A DNA stretch of 63,028 bases from Burkholderiales bacterium (GTDB lineage: Bacteria > Pseudomonadota > Gammaproteobacteria > Burkholderiales > Burkholderiaceae_E), in assembly GCA_947487165.1 (NCBI GenBank), contig CANKWX010000014.1, forward strand, positions 1 through 63,028. The letters run 5' to 3'. A program made the translations under genes and the position numbers. Every line of letters starts with the position of its first letter. Position 1 is the stretch's first letter. Of this stretch, positions 50,529 through 59,260 are shown piece by piece. Below the pieces are notes generated by a model. The model was given only the letters and a program-made list of their open reading frames with translations. It was not told where the DNA came from and made no database searches.

Positions 50529-51796
50529 GGCGCGTCGTCGCCGAGTCGATCGAGCAGCATGGCTTCGGCCTCCCGAATCAGCGCTGCAAGCGTGTCGGCG
50601 TCGTCGAAACCGATCGATTGCGGGCCAATCCGAAGACTCGAAGGCAATCGAACCAGGACATCATTGAGCGCATCCTGGGCAAAGTTCTTGAGACCCTGCG
50701 TCTCGACCTGAAGTGTCTGACTCAGACGCAGACAAGCCAGCAGAGGATCGTCGTCCGACATACCGATCGGCGACCCGAGCAATGATCTGGTCGGCGCCCG
50801 ACTGCGCACCCTGATTTTTTCGACCCAGGCCAAGCCGCCCGAGGCGGCATCGGCCAGTTGGCGCAAATCGGCACCGACATCATCGACGCGGCCGGCGAGC
50901 GGCTCATGCAAAGGCCCGCTGCCGACGATCTGCAGACGCCACGCCGAGAGTCGCCCCGCTGCCGCATCATGGGTCTCGCGCATCAGCGTCTGCGCGGATC
51001 GGCGCCATTGAGCCATTTCGCGAAAGCCGTCGATGGGAAGATCGATGACAGCCCATCGCACCACATCGAGCGCAACCGATTCGGATTGAAGATCGCCGCC
51101 CTCGACGCTGACCAGTTCGCAGCCCTTGGCGCCGGTTTCGCCCGCATGCCTGCCCTGCGGATTGCCGCAGTAGATGATCCGCGGATATTCGGCCTGCAAG
51201 ACCTCACGTGTGTGGACATGCCCGAGCGCCCAGTAGTCATAGCCACGCGAGCGCAGGATGTCGAGCGAGGTGGGCGCGTAGGGATCGTGTGCCGCATAGC
51301 CTGCCAGGCTGGTGTGCAGAACGCCGATGTTGAAATAGCCGGGGACGGGGTCGGGATAGGTGGCGGCCAGGTCGTGTGGCGTGGCCCGCTCGGAAAAGCT
51401 TCGGCCATGCAGTGCAACGCGAAGGTCATCGCGCCGGATGGTCTGTGGCCCGTCGGCAGCAAAGACATGGACATTGTCGGGAAGCGTCAGCGCGCGGGTC
51501 ACCTCGCTGGCGGCATCATGGTTGCCCCGTTTGAGATAGACACTGATGCCGGCGCGCTCAAGCACCCGCATCTGGGAGTTGAAGAACAGGCCGGTGTTCA
51601 TGTCGCGCCAGTCGCCGTCGAAGACGTCACCGGCAATGACAACAAAATCGACACGTCGGCTGACGGCCAGGTCGACCAGATTGACCAGCGCCTGACGGGT
51701 TGCACCGCGCAGCGCAGCAAGCGGTGCACCAGGGTAGCGCTCGAGCCCGTCGAGCGGACTGTCGATATGCAGATCGGAACAGTGGATGAATTTCAC
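50525..51796 (-). CDS. Mre11/SbcD/YhaO-like DNA exonuclease
   Basis: 423 residues from a GTG at 51796. The metallophosphoesterase motifs are complete: CSDLHIDSPL, VVIAGDVFDGD, YLKRGNHDAA, GVLHTSL and ALGHVHTRE. The open frame upstream of the GTG looks non-coding. It forms the nuclease subunit with the Rad50-like ATPase, as in YhaO-YhaN of Bacillus. Confidence 0.9.
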   Translation of the reverse strand: MKFIHCSDLHIDSPLDGLERYPGAPLAALRGATRQALVNLVDLAVSRRVDFVVIAGDVFDGDWRDMNTGLFFNSQMRVLERAGISVYLKRGNHDAASEVTRALTLPDNVHVFAADGPQTIRRDDLRVALHGRSFSERATPHDLAATYPDPVPGYFNIGVLHTSLAGYAAHDPYAPTSLDILRSRGYDYWALGHVHTREVLQAEYPRIIYCGNPQGRHAGETGAKGCELVSVEGGDLQSESVALDVVRWAVIDLPIDGFREMAQWRRSAQTLMRETHDAAAGRLSAWRLQIVGSGPLHEPLAGRVDDVGADLRQLADAASGGLAWVEKIRVRSRAPTRSLLGSPIGMSDDDPLLACLRLSQTLQVETQGLKNFAQDALNDVLVRLPSSLRIGPQSIGFDDADTLAALIREAEAMLLDRLGDDAP

Positions 51797-51837
51797 GCGT
51801 CGCCAAACCCCGGGGATCCGATGATGATGCCATGGCA

Positions 51838-51858
51838 GTGGCTCATAGGCTGAGCCAC
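51838..51858. other. 8-bp inverted repeat between the nuclease and lipoprotein genes
   Basis: GTGGCTCA/TGAGCCAC with a five-base loop lies in the ~200-base gap between divergent genes. No T-tract, so it is not a standard terminator; it may be an operator. Confidence 0.35.
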
Positions 51859-51996
51859 TTGGATCTGCCGTGCGTCGCGAGCCCCGACCATGATCGTGCT
51901 CAGGGGCTGGACCCGCCGGCAGGCTAAACTCTGGCGCGTCGTCCAAGCGACGCCGACCTTCGAACAACCTGCGTCGTACAAATAAGGTGAAGCACC

Positions 51997-52383
51997 ATGG
52001 TCCGAAAACTGATTCTTCTGGCATTCGCTCTTGCTCTGACCGCCTGCATTTCGCTCTCGGACATCATGGGCACCAGGCCGCCGGCCATGGTGTCCAACGG
52101 TGTGCTGGTCGGCCCCGGCGGCATGACGCTCTACACCTTCGAGCGTGATGTCGCGGGCACCGGCAAGAGCGCTTGCCTCGGTCCTTGCGCGACCAGCTGG
52201 CCGCCGCTCATGACCACTCCTGATGCCAAGCCGGTCGGCGACTGGACGATCCTGACTCGCGATGACTCGACCCGCCAATGGGTCTACAAAGGACGGCCGC
52301 TCTACTACTGGTCAAAGGACGCCAAACCGGGCGATCGCACTGGCGACGGCTTCAATAATCTCTGGAAACTCGCGCGACCCTGA
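51997..52383 (+). CDS. COG4315-type secreted-repeat lipoprotein
   Basis: 128 residues. Lipoprotein signal ending LALTAC, then two short repeats typical of COG4315: GGMTLYTFERDV and CLGPCATSWPPL, followed by DSTRQWVYKGRPLYYWSKD and NLWKL. Function unknown; related proteins bind or respond to the cell surface. The ATG is the first after the AAGGTG sequence. Confidence 0.88.
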   Translation: MVRKLILLAFALALTACISLSDIMGTRPPAMVSNGVLVGPGGMTLYTFERDVAGTGKSACLGPCATSWPPLMTTPDAKPVGDWTILTRDDSTRQWVYKGRPLYYWSKDAKPGDRTGDGFNNLWKLARP

Positions 52384-52390
52384 TCGATCG

Positions 52391-53317
52391 GTGAAGACAG
52401 CCTACATCTCCCATCCCAGTTCGATGCGCCACGAGATGGGTGCAGGCCACCCCGAGTGCCCGCAGCGCGTGTCGGTCATCGCTGATCGACTGCTGATGCG
52501 GGGTTTGCTCGATCTCATGGAAAGCTTCGAGGCGCCGTCGGTCACCATCGAGCAGCTCGTTCGCGCCCATGACCGCGCCTATGTCGAGCAACTGATCGCC
52601 CTGTCCCCCGAGACAGGCTATCGGCAGCTCGACCCCGACACTGCGATGAATCCGCAGACGATCGATGCCGCGATGCATGCGGCCGGCGCTGCGGTGCTGG
52701 CCTGCGAACTGGTCGGACGAGGCGGATTCAGGCGTGCCTTTTGCAATGTCCGCCCGCCCGGTCACCATGCCGAGCGCGGCAGCGCAATGGGCTTTTGCTT
52801 TTTCAACAATGTGGCAGTCGGCATCCGCCATGCCCTCGACGAGCTCGGCATGCAACGTGTTGCCCTGATCGATTTCGATGTTCATCACGGCAACGGCAGT
52901 GAACACATCCTGGCCGGCGACCAGCGCGTTCTGATGGTCTCGACCTTTCAGTCGCAGCTGTATCCGTACAGCGGCGAGCAGGCACTCGGCCCGAACATCC
53001 TCAATGTGCCGCTCGCGCCCTACTCTGGCGGGCAGGCGCTGCGCGACGCAGTGGCCGACGCCTGGTTGCCGGCGCTGCGTGACTTCAAGCCCCAGATGCT
53101 GTTCATTTCGGCAGGCTTTGATGCCCACCGCGATGACGACATCAGCCAGCTCGGCTGGGTCGATGCCGATTACGCCTGGGTCACCCGTCAGCTCGCCGAC
53201 CTGTCCGATGAGCTGTGTGAAGGACGCATCGTCTCGATGCTCGAGGGCGGCTACAACCTGCCGGCGCTCGGGCGTTGCGTGGAAGCACATGTGCGAGGGC
53301 TGCTCGACCTCGACTGA
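52391..53317 (+). CDS. Histone-deacetylase-family (class II type) deacetylase
   Basis: 308 residues from a GTG eight bases after the lipoprotein stop. RPPGHHAERGSAMGFCFFNN, IDFDVHHGNG and ISAGFDAHRDD carry the active-site His pair and zinc ligands. Bacterial members include acetylpolyamine amidohydrolase and acetoin-utilisation proteins. The natural substrate here is not predictable. Confidence 0.9.
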   Translation: MKTAYISHPSSMRHEMGAGHPECPQRVSVIADRLLMRGLLDLMESFEAPSVTIEQLVRAHDRAYVEQLIALSPETGYRQLDPDTAMNPQTIDAAMHAAGAAVLACELVGRGGFRRAFCNVRPPGHHAERGSAMGFCFFNNVAVGIRHALDELGMQRVALIDFDVHHGNGSEHILAGDQRVLMVSTFQSQLYPYSGEQALGPNILNVPLAPYSGGQALRDAVADAWLPALRDFKPQMLFISAGFDAHRDDDISQLGWVDADYAWVTRQLADLSDELCEGRIVSMLEGGYNLPALGRCVEAHVRGLLDLD

Positions 53318-53327
53318 ACACTGATGC

Positions 53328-53401
53328 TGGAGCGGGTGACGGGAATCGAACCCGTGCCTGAGGCTTGGGAAGCCGCCGTTCTACCATTGAACTACACCCG
53401 C
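53328..53401 (-). tRNA. tRNA-Gly (anticodon CCC)
   Basis: 74 bases with encoded CCA. Acceptor GCGGGTG pairs with CACCCGC, D arm GTTC..GAAC, anticodon loop TTCCCAA (anticodon CCC, plus-strand 53367-53369), T arm ACGGGTTCGATTCCCGT. The anticodon stem GCGGC/GCCTC has one C-T mismatch (pair 28-42). It is convergent with the deacetylase gene and upstream of folE on the same strand. Confidence 0.95.
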
Positions 53402-53444
53402 GACCGCCGGCAGAGTCTAACAAAAGACCTCTGCCGCCAGCGAT

Positions 53445-54164
53445 TCAACCCAGTTTGATCAGTTGCAGAAACTCCCGGCGCAGCTCGGGGTTCTTGAGAA
53501 AATCGCCGCGCATGATGCTGTTGGTCATGTGTGGCTCGGCGTCCTTGACACCGCGCCACTGCATGCAGAAGTGATCGGCCTCGAGCACCAGCGCGAGCCC
53601 TGCGGGCTTGAGCCGGGCTTCGAGCAGATCGGCCAGCTGCATGACCGCCTCTTCCTGGATCTGCGGGCGGCTCATGATCCAGTCGGCAATGCGGGCGTAC
53701 TTTGACAGGCCGATCAGCTGGGAACCTTCGGAGGGCATCACGCCGACCCACAGGCGCCCGAGAATCGGCACCATATGGTGCGAGCAGGCGCTGCGCACCG
53801 TCATCGGCCCGATGATCATCAGTTCACTGAGGAGCTCGGCATTGGGAAACTCGGTGATCCGGGGCATCTGGTGATAGCGACCCTTGAAGACCTCCCCGAG
53901 GTACATGCGAGCCACTCGATTCGCGGTGCCACGACTGTTGTGATCGCCGTCGGTATCGATGATAAGGCTGCTGAGCACGGCCTCGATTCGTTCGGTCACC
54001 TCGGCCTCGAGCGCGACCCGCTCGGCATCGCCATGGATGAAGTCGGCGATATTGTCATTGGCGTGAAAACGCTTTCCGGCCTGCAGCAAACGCTCCCTGA
54101 TGCGCTGGGAGACCGGTTTTTCGGGCATGAGACCGTCGGGCGCTGCCGATACAATGGGATTCAA
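53445..54164 (-). CDS. folE: GTP cyclohydrolase I
   Basis: 239 residues. Zinc Cys and His in RSACSHHMVPILGR and the second Cys in FCMQWRG, plus GLSKYARIADW and the substrate-binding QLADLLEARL, are typical of FolE. The product, dihydroneopterin triphosphate, feeds folate and, through QueD, queuosine synthesis. TTG start with AAGGAG upstream; an ATG 12 codons in is an alternative. Confidence 0.93.
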   Translation of the reverse strand: MNPIVSAAPDGLMPEKPVSQRIRERLLQAGKRFHANDNIADFIHGDAERVALEAEVTERIEAVLSSLIIDTDGDHNSRGTANRVARMYLGEVFKGRYHQMPRITEFPNAELLSELMIIGPMTVRSACSHHMVPILGRLWVGVMPSEGSQLIGLSKYARIADWIMSRPQIQEEAVMQLADLLEARLKPAGLALVLEADHFCMQWRGVKDAEPHMTNSIMRGDFLKNPELRREFLQLIKLG

Positions 54165-54283
54165 ACTGAGGTCTCCTTAGTAGGCCGTATTTGTACGCCG
54201 TATCTGCAACGACTGATCGGCTTGGCACCTGTCGCAATGGCGCGTCGGAATGGCGCTCCAGACAAAAGCGTTCTTAAATTGTA

Positions 54284-54297
54284 CCCGGCCGGCCGGG
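54284..54297. promoter_or_regulatory. 14-bp palindrome in the folE/thiS divergent region
   Basis: CCCGGCCGGCCGGG is perfectly symmetric and abuts a TACAAT -10 box for folE on the minus strand (rc 54278-54283). It could be an operator for folE; no -35 at normal distance accompanies the box. Confidence 0.4.
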
Positions 54298-54361
54298 GAC
54301 AAACCGCTTCGTCCCTCAGACCCAGGAGCCGCTCAAGCGCAACGCTGGTTAGAATCCAGCC

Positions 54362-54562
54362 ATGCAAGTCATCGTCAATGGCAAACCGCTCGCAGTCTTG
54401 GCAGGCACCAGCGTGGCCGATCTGCTTACCCAGTTGAGCCTGGCAGGCAAGCGGGTCGCGGTGGAGCGCAACGGCGACATCGTGCCGAAGTCGCTGCATG
54501 CCACAAGCTGTCTGAGCGAAGGCGACAAGCTCGAAATCGTCGTGGCTGTCGGCGGGGGCTGA
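54362..54562 (+). CDS. thiS: Sulfur carrier protein ThiS
   Basis: 66-residue ubiquitin-fold protein ending VVAVGGG; the C-terminal Gly becomes the thiocarboxylate that donates sulfur to thiazole synthesis. Start MQVIVNGKPLAVL is typical. A TAGAAT box six bases before the ATG would give a leaderless transcript; a small hairpin (GCTGG/CCAGC) surrounds the box. The thiazole synthase gene is not next, as a lipoprotein gene intervenes. Confidence 0.9.
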   Translation: MQVIVNGKPLAVLAGTSVADLLTQLSLAGKRVAVERNGDIVPKSLHATSCLSEGDKLEIVVAVGGG

Positions 54563-54661
54563 TCGACAGCGGGCAGTCGGCAGCAGATCGCAGCCAGCGG
54601 TGCTGCCGACGCAGGGGCGTTTGCAGCAATCGTCATCTCAATTTTTTCGGAGTGCTCAAAC

Positions 54662-55126
54662 ATGAATCTGTCGAAGATGTTCCTGGCCGGCCTGGTCGTG
54701 CTCCTGTCGGCCTGCGTCGGGCTGGGGCTGAAAACGCCGATCAATGTCGATGTGGTCGGTCTGGAGCCGATGCGCAGCGACGCCATGGAAGCCCGCTTCC
54801 TGGTGAAACTGCGAGTGCAGAATCCCAATGACCAGCCGCTCAGTTTCGATGGCGTTTATGTCGAGCTCGACGTTCGCGGCAGTCGGGTGGCAAGCGGCGT
54901 GAGCAACTACAGCGGTGATGTGCCCCGATTCGGCGAGACCATCGTGGAGATTCCGGTCACGGTGCCATTCACCGCCTTAGTCAGACAAGCCATGAGCCTG
55001 TCAGGCGGCATGCCAGCGACGCTTGATTACGAGGTCAAGGGACGCTTGTCAGGCCCGCTCTTCGGTGGCGCCTCATTCAGTCGCAAGGGCGAGCTGGCCA
55101 TGCCGGGCACGGCATCGACTCGCTGA
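54662..55126 (+). CDS. LEA14/NDR1-like (WHy-type) lipoprotein
   Basis: 154 residues, signal ending LVVLLSAC. The body, with FLVKLRVQNPNDQPLSFDG and VYVELDVRGSRVASG, is the LEA_2/WHy fold seen in bacterial desiccation-related lipoproteins; the NPN motif is characteristic. It interrupts thiS-thiG and may be transcribed with them by position. Function unknown. Confidence 0.82.
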   Translation: MNLSKMFLAGLVVLLSACVGLGLKTPINVDVVGLEPMRSDAMEARFLVKLRVQNPNDQPLSFDGVYVELDVRGSRVASGVSNYSGDVPRFGETIVEIPVTVPFTALVRQAMSLSGGMPATLDYEVKGRLSGPLFGGASFSRKGELAMPGTASTR

Positions 55127-55169
55127 TCAGCGACTAGAATGACCAACGATCCTTTTAGGCCGCACTGAC

Positions 55170-55997
55170 GTGACCGCACCCGTACCCGCTCCTGATACTC
55201 CTGCCGATGCCGGCGATCCGCTGTTGATCGGAACCCGCCGGTTTTCGTCGCGGCTGCTGCTGGGCACCGGGAAATACCGGGATTTCGAGCAGACCCGACT
55301 GGCCATCGATGCCAGCGGCGCCGAGATCATCACGGTCGCTATCCGCCGAACCAACATCGGCCAGAACGCCAACGAGCCCAGCCTGCTCGAGACCGTGCCG
55401 GCCTCACGTTTCACTTTGCTGCCCAACACCGCAGGCTGCTACAGCGCAGACGATGCGGTGCGCACGCTGCGGCTGGCGCGCGAGCTCCTCGATGATCACA
55501 CCCTGGTCAAGCTCGAGGTGCTGGGCGATCCGCACAATCTCTATCCGAACATGCCCGAGACCCTCAAAGCCGCCGAGACGCTGGTGCGCGAAGGCTTCGA
55601 GGTCATGGTCTATTGCAGCGACGACCCGATCCAGTCGCGGGTACTCGAGTCGATCGGTTGCGTGGCAATCATGCCGCTGGCCTCGCTGATCGGGTCGGGC
55701 ATGGGCATCCTCAACCCCTGGAACCTGCAGCTGATCCTCGAGAAGGCGACGGTGCCGGTGATCGTCGATGCCGGCGTTGGCACCGCCTCGGACGCAGCGA
55801 TTGCCATGGAGCTCGGTTGTGCCGGCGTACTGATGAATACCGCGGTGGCGGCCGCCCGCGATCCGATCCTGATGGCCAGTGCGATGCGCAAGGCGGTCGA
55901 AGCCGGTCGCGAGGCATTTCTTGCCGGGCGCATGCCGCGCAAGCTTTACAGCGCCAGCCCGTCATCGCCCACCGGCGGCATCATCGGGTCGACCTGA
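55170..55997 (+). CDS. thiG: Thiazole synthase ThiG
   Basis: 275 residues; GTG start. [15 protein letters not shown], the Schiff-base Lys in LVKLEVLGD, and the phosphate-binding [19 protein letters not shown] are ThiG signatures. It makes the thiazole phosphate from deoxyxylulose phosphate, dehydroglycine and ThiS thiocarboxylate. A TAGAAT -10 candidate at 55135-55140 may serve it. trmB follows, a common neighbour in this group. Confidence 0.95.
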   Translation: MTAPVPAPDTPADAGDPLLIGTRRFSSRLLLGTGKYRDFEQTRLAIDASGAEIITVAIRRTNIGQNANEPSLLETVPASRFTLLPNTAGCYSADDAVRTLRLARELLDDHTLVKLEVLGDPHNLYPNMPETLKAAETLVREGFEVMVYCSDDPIQSRVLESIGCVAIMPLASLIGSGMGILNPWNLQLILEKATVPVIVDAGVGTASDAAIAMELGCAGVLMNTAVAAARDPILMASAMRKAVEAGREAFLAGRMPRKLYSASPSSPTGGIIGST

Positions 55998-56035
55998 GCC
56001 TCCCCAGCGTGCGACGCGAGGCAAGCCGCGAACTG

Positions 56036-56773
56036 ATGAGCCTATCGAACGAACAGCCGGCACCAACCGGCGAGTCGGTCCAGGACAAGCCCATTCATGG
56101 CCACATCCGCAGCTTCGTGATGCGGCGCGGGCATCTCTCGGATGCCCAGCGTGATGCTCATGAACGGCTGCTGCCGCAATACGGTGTGCCACCGGGCGAG
56201 GGCCCGATCGATTTCGACGCGCTGTTCGGGCGACAAGCGCCGGTGGTGCTTGAAATCGGCTTTGGCATGGGGCACACCACGGCCGCGATTGCTGCAGCGC
56301 GCCCCGAGACCGACTTTCTGGGCATTGAGGTCTATACGCCAGGTGTGGGCAGCCTGCTGCGCCACCTTGAGGACGACGCGCTGACGAATGTGCGCATCAT
56401 CCAGCTCGATGCCGTGGACGTTCTGAAGCAGCGAATTGCGCAAGCCTCATTGGCCGGGGTGCACATCTACTTTCCGGACCCCTGGCCCAAGCTGCGGCAC
56501 CACAAGCGCCGACTGATCCAGCAAGCATTCATCGCTCATCTGGCAACGCGCATTGCCCCTGGCGGCTACCTGCACTGTGCGACCGACTGGGAGCCCTATG
56601 CGCAGCAGATGCTTCATGTCCTGTCGGCCGAGCCGCTGCTGGTCAATCAGGCCGATGGCTTTGCGCCTCGCCCCGAGTGGCGCCCGCTCACCAAGTTCGA
56701 GCAGCGCGGCATGCGCCTGGGTCATGGTGTGTTCGATCTGATGTTTGGGCGCCGAACCGGGTTTGAGCGCTGA
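56036..56773 (+). CDS. trmB: tRNA (guanine-N7-)-methyltransferase TrmB
   Basis: 245 residues. S-adenosylmethionine motif [14 protein letters not shown], substrate motif [16 protein letters not shown], and the C-terminal [14 protein letters not shown]. It methylates G46 of tRNAs. The ATG at 56036 fits the family start; the open frame extends back 141 codons through thiG in another frame. Confidence 0.95.
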   Translation: MSLSNEQPAPTGESVQDKPIHGHIRSFVMRRGHLSDAQRDAHERLLPQYGVPPGEGPIDFDALFGRQAPVVLEIGFGMGHTTAAIAAARPETDFLGIEVYTPGVGSLLRHLEDDALTNVRIIQLDAVDVLKQRIAQASLAGVHIYFPDPWPKLRHHKRRLIQQAFIAHLATRIAPGGYLHCATDWEPYAQQMLHVLSAEPLLVNQADGFAPRPEWRPLTKFEQRGMRLGHGVFDLMFGRRTGFER

Positions 56774-56878
56774 TCCGACTGGCCCGCTTCGCGGCATCAG
56801 GGTGTCACAGGCTTCATTTAGGATCTTCCATGTGCCTGCGGCACGCCTGATCCGAAACCTACTCATTACATCAAAATC

Positions 56879-58027
56879 ATGCGTAAAGCTCTCCCCCTCA
56901 TTGCCGGCGTGCTGATCGCTGCCCCGGTCCAGGCCCAATCGACGCTCACGGTCTATGGCCTGCTTGATCAGGCCGTCGAATGGTCCGATGGCACCCGGAA
57001 TGCTGCGAACAATCAGCGCGGCTTAGCCGGCTGGCAACTCGTCAACGGTGTTTCAAACGCCTCGCGTCTGGGCTTTCGGGGTTCGGAAGACCTCGGCGGC
57101 GGCCTGAAGGCGATCTTTGCGATCGAGACCCGGTTTAACGTTGACAACGGCGATAGCAGTGGCGGCCGCGGCATACCGCCCAACCCATCCGACAAGAAAA
57201 GCGTCAACGACAATCTGAAGTTCTGGAATGCCCAGTCATGGGTGGGCCTCGACAGCGGCATGGGACGCCTGACCGCGGGTCGCCAGTATGTCCCGCTGTA
57301 TAACGCGCTCAACAATATCGACGCGACCACCTACCGCTACTACAACAACCAGTCGCAATTCTTCAACAACCGTCTCGATAACGCCGTGCTCTACCAGAGC
57401 CCGAAGTTCGCCGGCCTGGTCGTTGAAGCGATGTATGCCTTTGGCGAAAACCTCGCGCCGTCGGTCAACACCGACACCAATGCCTATCCGCAGGACCAGG
57501 GCAACAGCTACGGCCTGGGTGCCCGCTGGGAGCAGGGCGACTTCCTGCTCGGCGGCGCCTACATGAACTATGGCGTCGACAGGTCCAGCTACGCCCTGTT
57601 CTCGAGCCGGGTCGAGTGGGGTGCCGGTGCCGCATGGCGCTTCAGCAAGACCGGGCAAATCGGTGTCACCTACCTGGTATCCAGCCTGGGTACCGGTGTG
57701 ACCAGTTCGGATAACAACATCAAGAATGGCGTGGTTGCCGATACCTCGGCCAACACTGATTTCATCTTCGTGAGCGGTCGTATCGGCCTGGGTCCGGGCG
57801 TGCTCTTCGCCAACTATGCCTACAAGGATCCGAACAACTTCAAGAACCTCAAAGCGCAGAACCTGTTCGGCATCACCTACGACTATCCGCTGTCCAAGCG
57901 CACCGATATCTATCTGGCCTTCGGCCAGGACGGCAACGTGAAGTACGCCGGCTCAGGTACCTCGGTGAGCCCCTACTCTTATGGCACTGGAAATCGCGCT
58001 GCACTGGGTCTGCGCCATCTGTTCTGA
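56879..58027 (+). CDS. Outer-membrane general porin (Porin_4 type)
   Basis: 382 residues: signal peptide ending VQAQS, STLTVYGLLDQAVEW start, and terminal Phe. Internal markers are SRLGFRGSEDLGGGLKA and GLDSGMGRLTAGRQY, as in trimeric 16-strand porins of Burkholderia/Bordetella. A hairpin (GTGCC/GGCAC) lies in the leader. It is followed by the bidirectional terminator at 58073. Confidence 0.95.
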   Translation: MRKALPLIAGVLIAAPVQAQSTLTVYGLLDQAVEWSDGTRNAANNQRGLAGWQLVNGVSNASRLGFRGSEDLGGGLKAIFAIETRFNVDNGDSSGGRGIPPNPSDKKSVNDNLKFWNAQSWVGLDSGMGRLTAGRQYVPLYNALNNIDATTYRYYNNQSQFFNNRLDNAVLYQSPKFAGLVVEAMYAFGENLAPSVNTDTNAYPQDQGNSYGLGARWEQGDFLLGGAYMNYGVDRSSYALFSSRVEWGAGAAWRFSKTGQIGVTYLVSSLGTGVTSSDNNIKNGVVADTSANTDFIFVSGRIGLGPGVLFANYAYKDPNNFKNLKAQNLFGITYDYPLSKRTDIYLAFGQDGNVKYAGSGTSVSPYSYGTGNRAALGLRHLF

Positions 58028-58072
58028 GTCAACGCCGACCCCAGGCTCGCGAAGCACGATCGCGCAGCAATG

Positions 58073-58100
58073 AAAAAGGCCCGGAAATCCGGGCCTTTTT
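58073..58100. terminator. Intrinsic terminator between porin and acyl-CoA dehydrogenase
   Basis: A perfect 12-bp stem AAAAAGGCCCGG / CCGGGCCTTTTT with a four-base loop. A- and T-runs flank it, so it can end transcription in both directions for the convergent genes. Confidence 0.9.
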
Positions 58101-58121
58101 CACACTGATCGACCAGCCGGC

Positions 58122-59258
58122 TCAGTGATCGAGCGCAGAAAATCGCGCCAGATGCGAATCGACATCGCCGAACTGCTGCGCAATCATGGTCAGGCGCCGG
58201 AAGGTATGCGAGACCTTCATTTCTTCGGTCATGCCCATGCCGCCGTGCAACTGGATCGATTCCTGCGAGACCTGCCGGCAGGCGTCTGCAATCTTGATCT
58301 TGGCAGCTGAAATGATTCGCGCGCGCTCGAGTGGATCGTTGGTGGTATCGACCTTCGAGGCGGCCAGATAACTCATCGAACGGGCCTGCTCGGTGCTCAC
58401 GAACATCTCGACCATGCGATGCTGCAGCGCCTGGAAGGAGCCGATCGGGGCACCGAACTGCTTGCGGGTCTTGAGGTATTCAAGCGTCGTGTCGTTGGCA
58501 AACTGCATGGCACCCACTGCCTCGGAGCACAACAGTGCGGTCGCGAAATCGAAGGCTTCTTCAATGACCGGCAGGGCCGCGCCCTCAGTGCCCACCAGGG
58601 CATCGGCACCGACCTTCACGCCATCGAGCCGAACATCGGCACCACGCTGATTGTCGAGGGTGCGATAGCCGGTCATCGAGACGCCCTTGGCACTGGGCGA
58701 TACCACGAACAGGGAAATACCCTGGGCGTCGCCGGGCTTGCCTGAGGTGCGCGCCGACACGACCAGCAGGTCGGCCAGCGTGGCACCAACGACCACTCGC
58801 TTCAAGCCATTGAGAACCCAGCCATCGGCCGCGCGGGTCGCGGTGAGCGCCACCTGCGAAACCCGATAGCGGGCACTGTCTTCAAGATGGGCAAAGGCCA
58901 GCTTGCGCGAGCCGTCGACCACCCCCGCAACGATCTCGGTCTTCTGTGCAGTGCTGCCGGCACGATCAATGAGGCGCGCGGCCAGCACCGTGGCCAGTAC
59001 CGGCTCGACGACCAGCGACTGCCCGATCGACTGCATGGCACTCATCATGTCGATTGCACCACCGCCGAAGCCACCGGCTTCTTCTGAGAACGGAATCGAG
59101 AGCACGCCCATGTCGGCGAGCTGCTTCCAGACCGCAGTGCTTGCGCCAGCTTCCGAGCGGATGATCTGCTTGCGCTGTTCAAAATCGTAATGATCGGACA
59201 GGAATCGTCCGACCGATTCGGCCATGAGCCGCTGTTCTTCGCTGAGTTCGAAATTCAT
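58122..59258 (-). CDS. Acyl-CoA dehydrogenase, PimD-like small subunit
   Basis: 378 residues. Opening NFELSEEQRLMAESVGRFL, then the C-terminal LHGGMGMTEE with the region of the catalytic base and RSMSYLAASK. Together with the adjacent larger paralogue it resembles the heteromeric pimeloyl-CoA dehydrogenase PimC/PimD. Flavin enzymes of this type desaturate acyl-CoA. Only two bases separate the genes, so they are co-translated or nearly so. Substrate unknown. Confidence 0.88.
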   Translation of the reverse strand: MNFELSEEQRLMAESVGRFLSDHYDFEQRKQIIRSEAGASTAVWKQLADMGVLSIPFSEEAGGFGGGAIDMMSAMQSIGQSLVVEPVLATVLAARLIDRAGSTAQKTEIVAGVVDGSRKLAFAHLEDSARYRVSQVALTATRAADGWVLNGLKRVVVGATLADLLVVSARTSGKPGDAQGISLFVVSPSAKGVSMTGYRTLDNQRGADVRLDGVKVGADALVGTEGAALPVIEEAFDFATALLCSEAVGAMQFANDTTLEYLKTRKQFGAPIGSFQALQHRMVEMFVSTEQARSMSYLAASKVDTTNDPLERARIISAAKIKIADACRQVSQESIQLHGGMGMTEEMKVSHTFRRLTMIAQQFGDVDSHLARFSALDH

Positions 59259-59260
59259 GA

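Noticed and set aside
46971-51796. Complete anti-phage defence system around the Rad50/Mre11-like pair
   Set aside because: No restriction, toxin, or known defence gene is adjacent; YhaN/YhaO-like pairs also act in general repair, so only a modest finding was kept.
54165-54361. TPP riboswitch upstream of thiS
   Set aside because: The THI-box core elements are absent; only a five-base-pair hairpin sits before the start.
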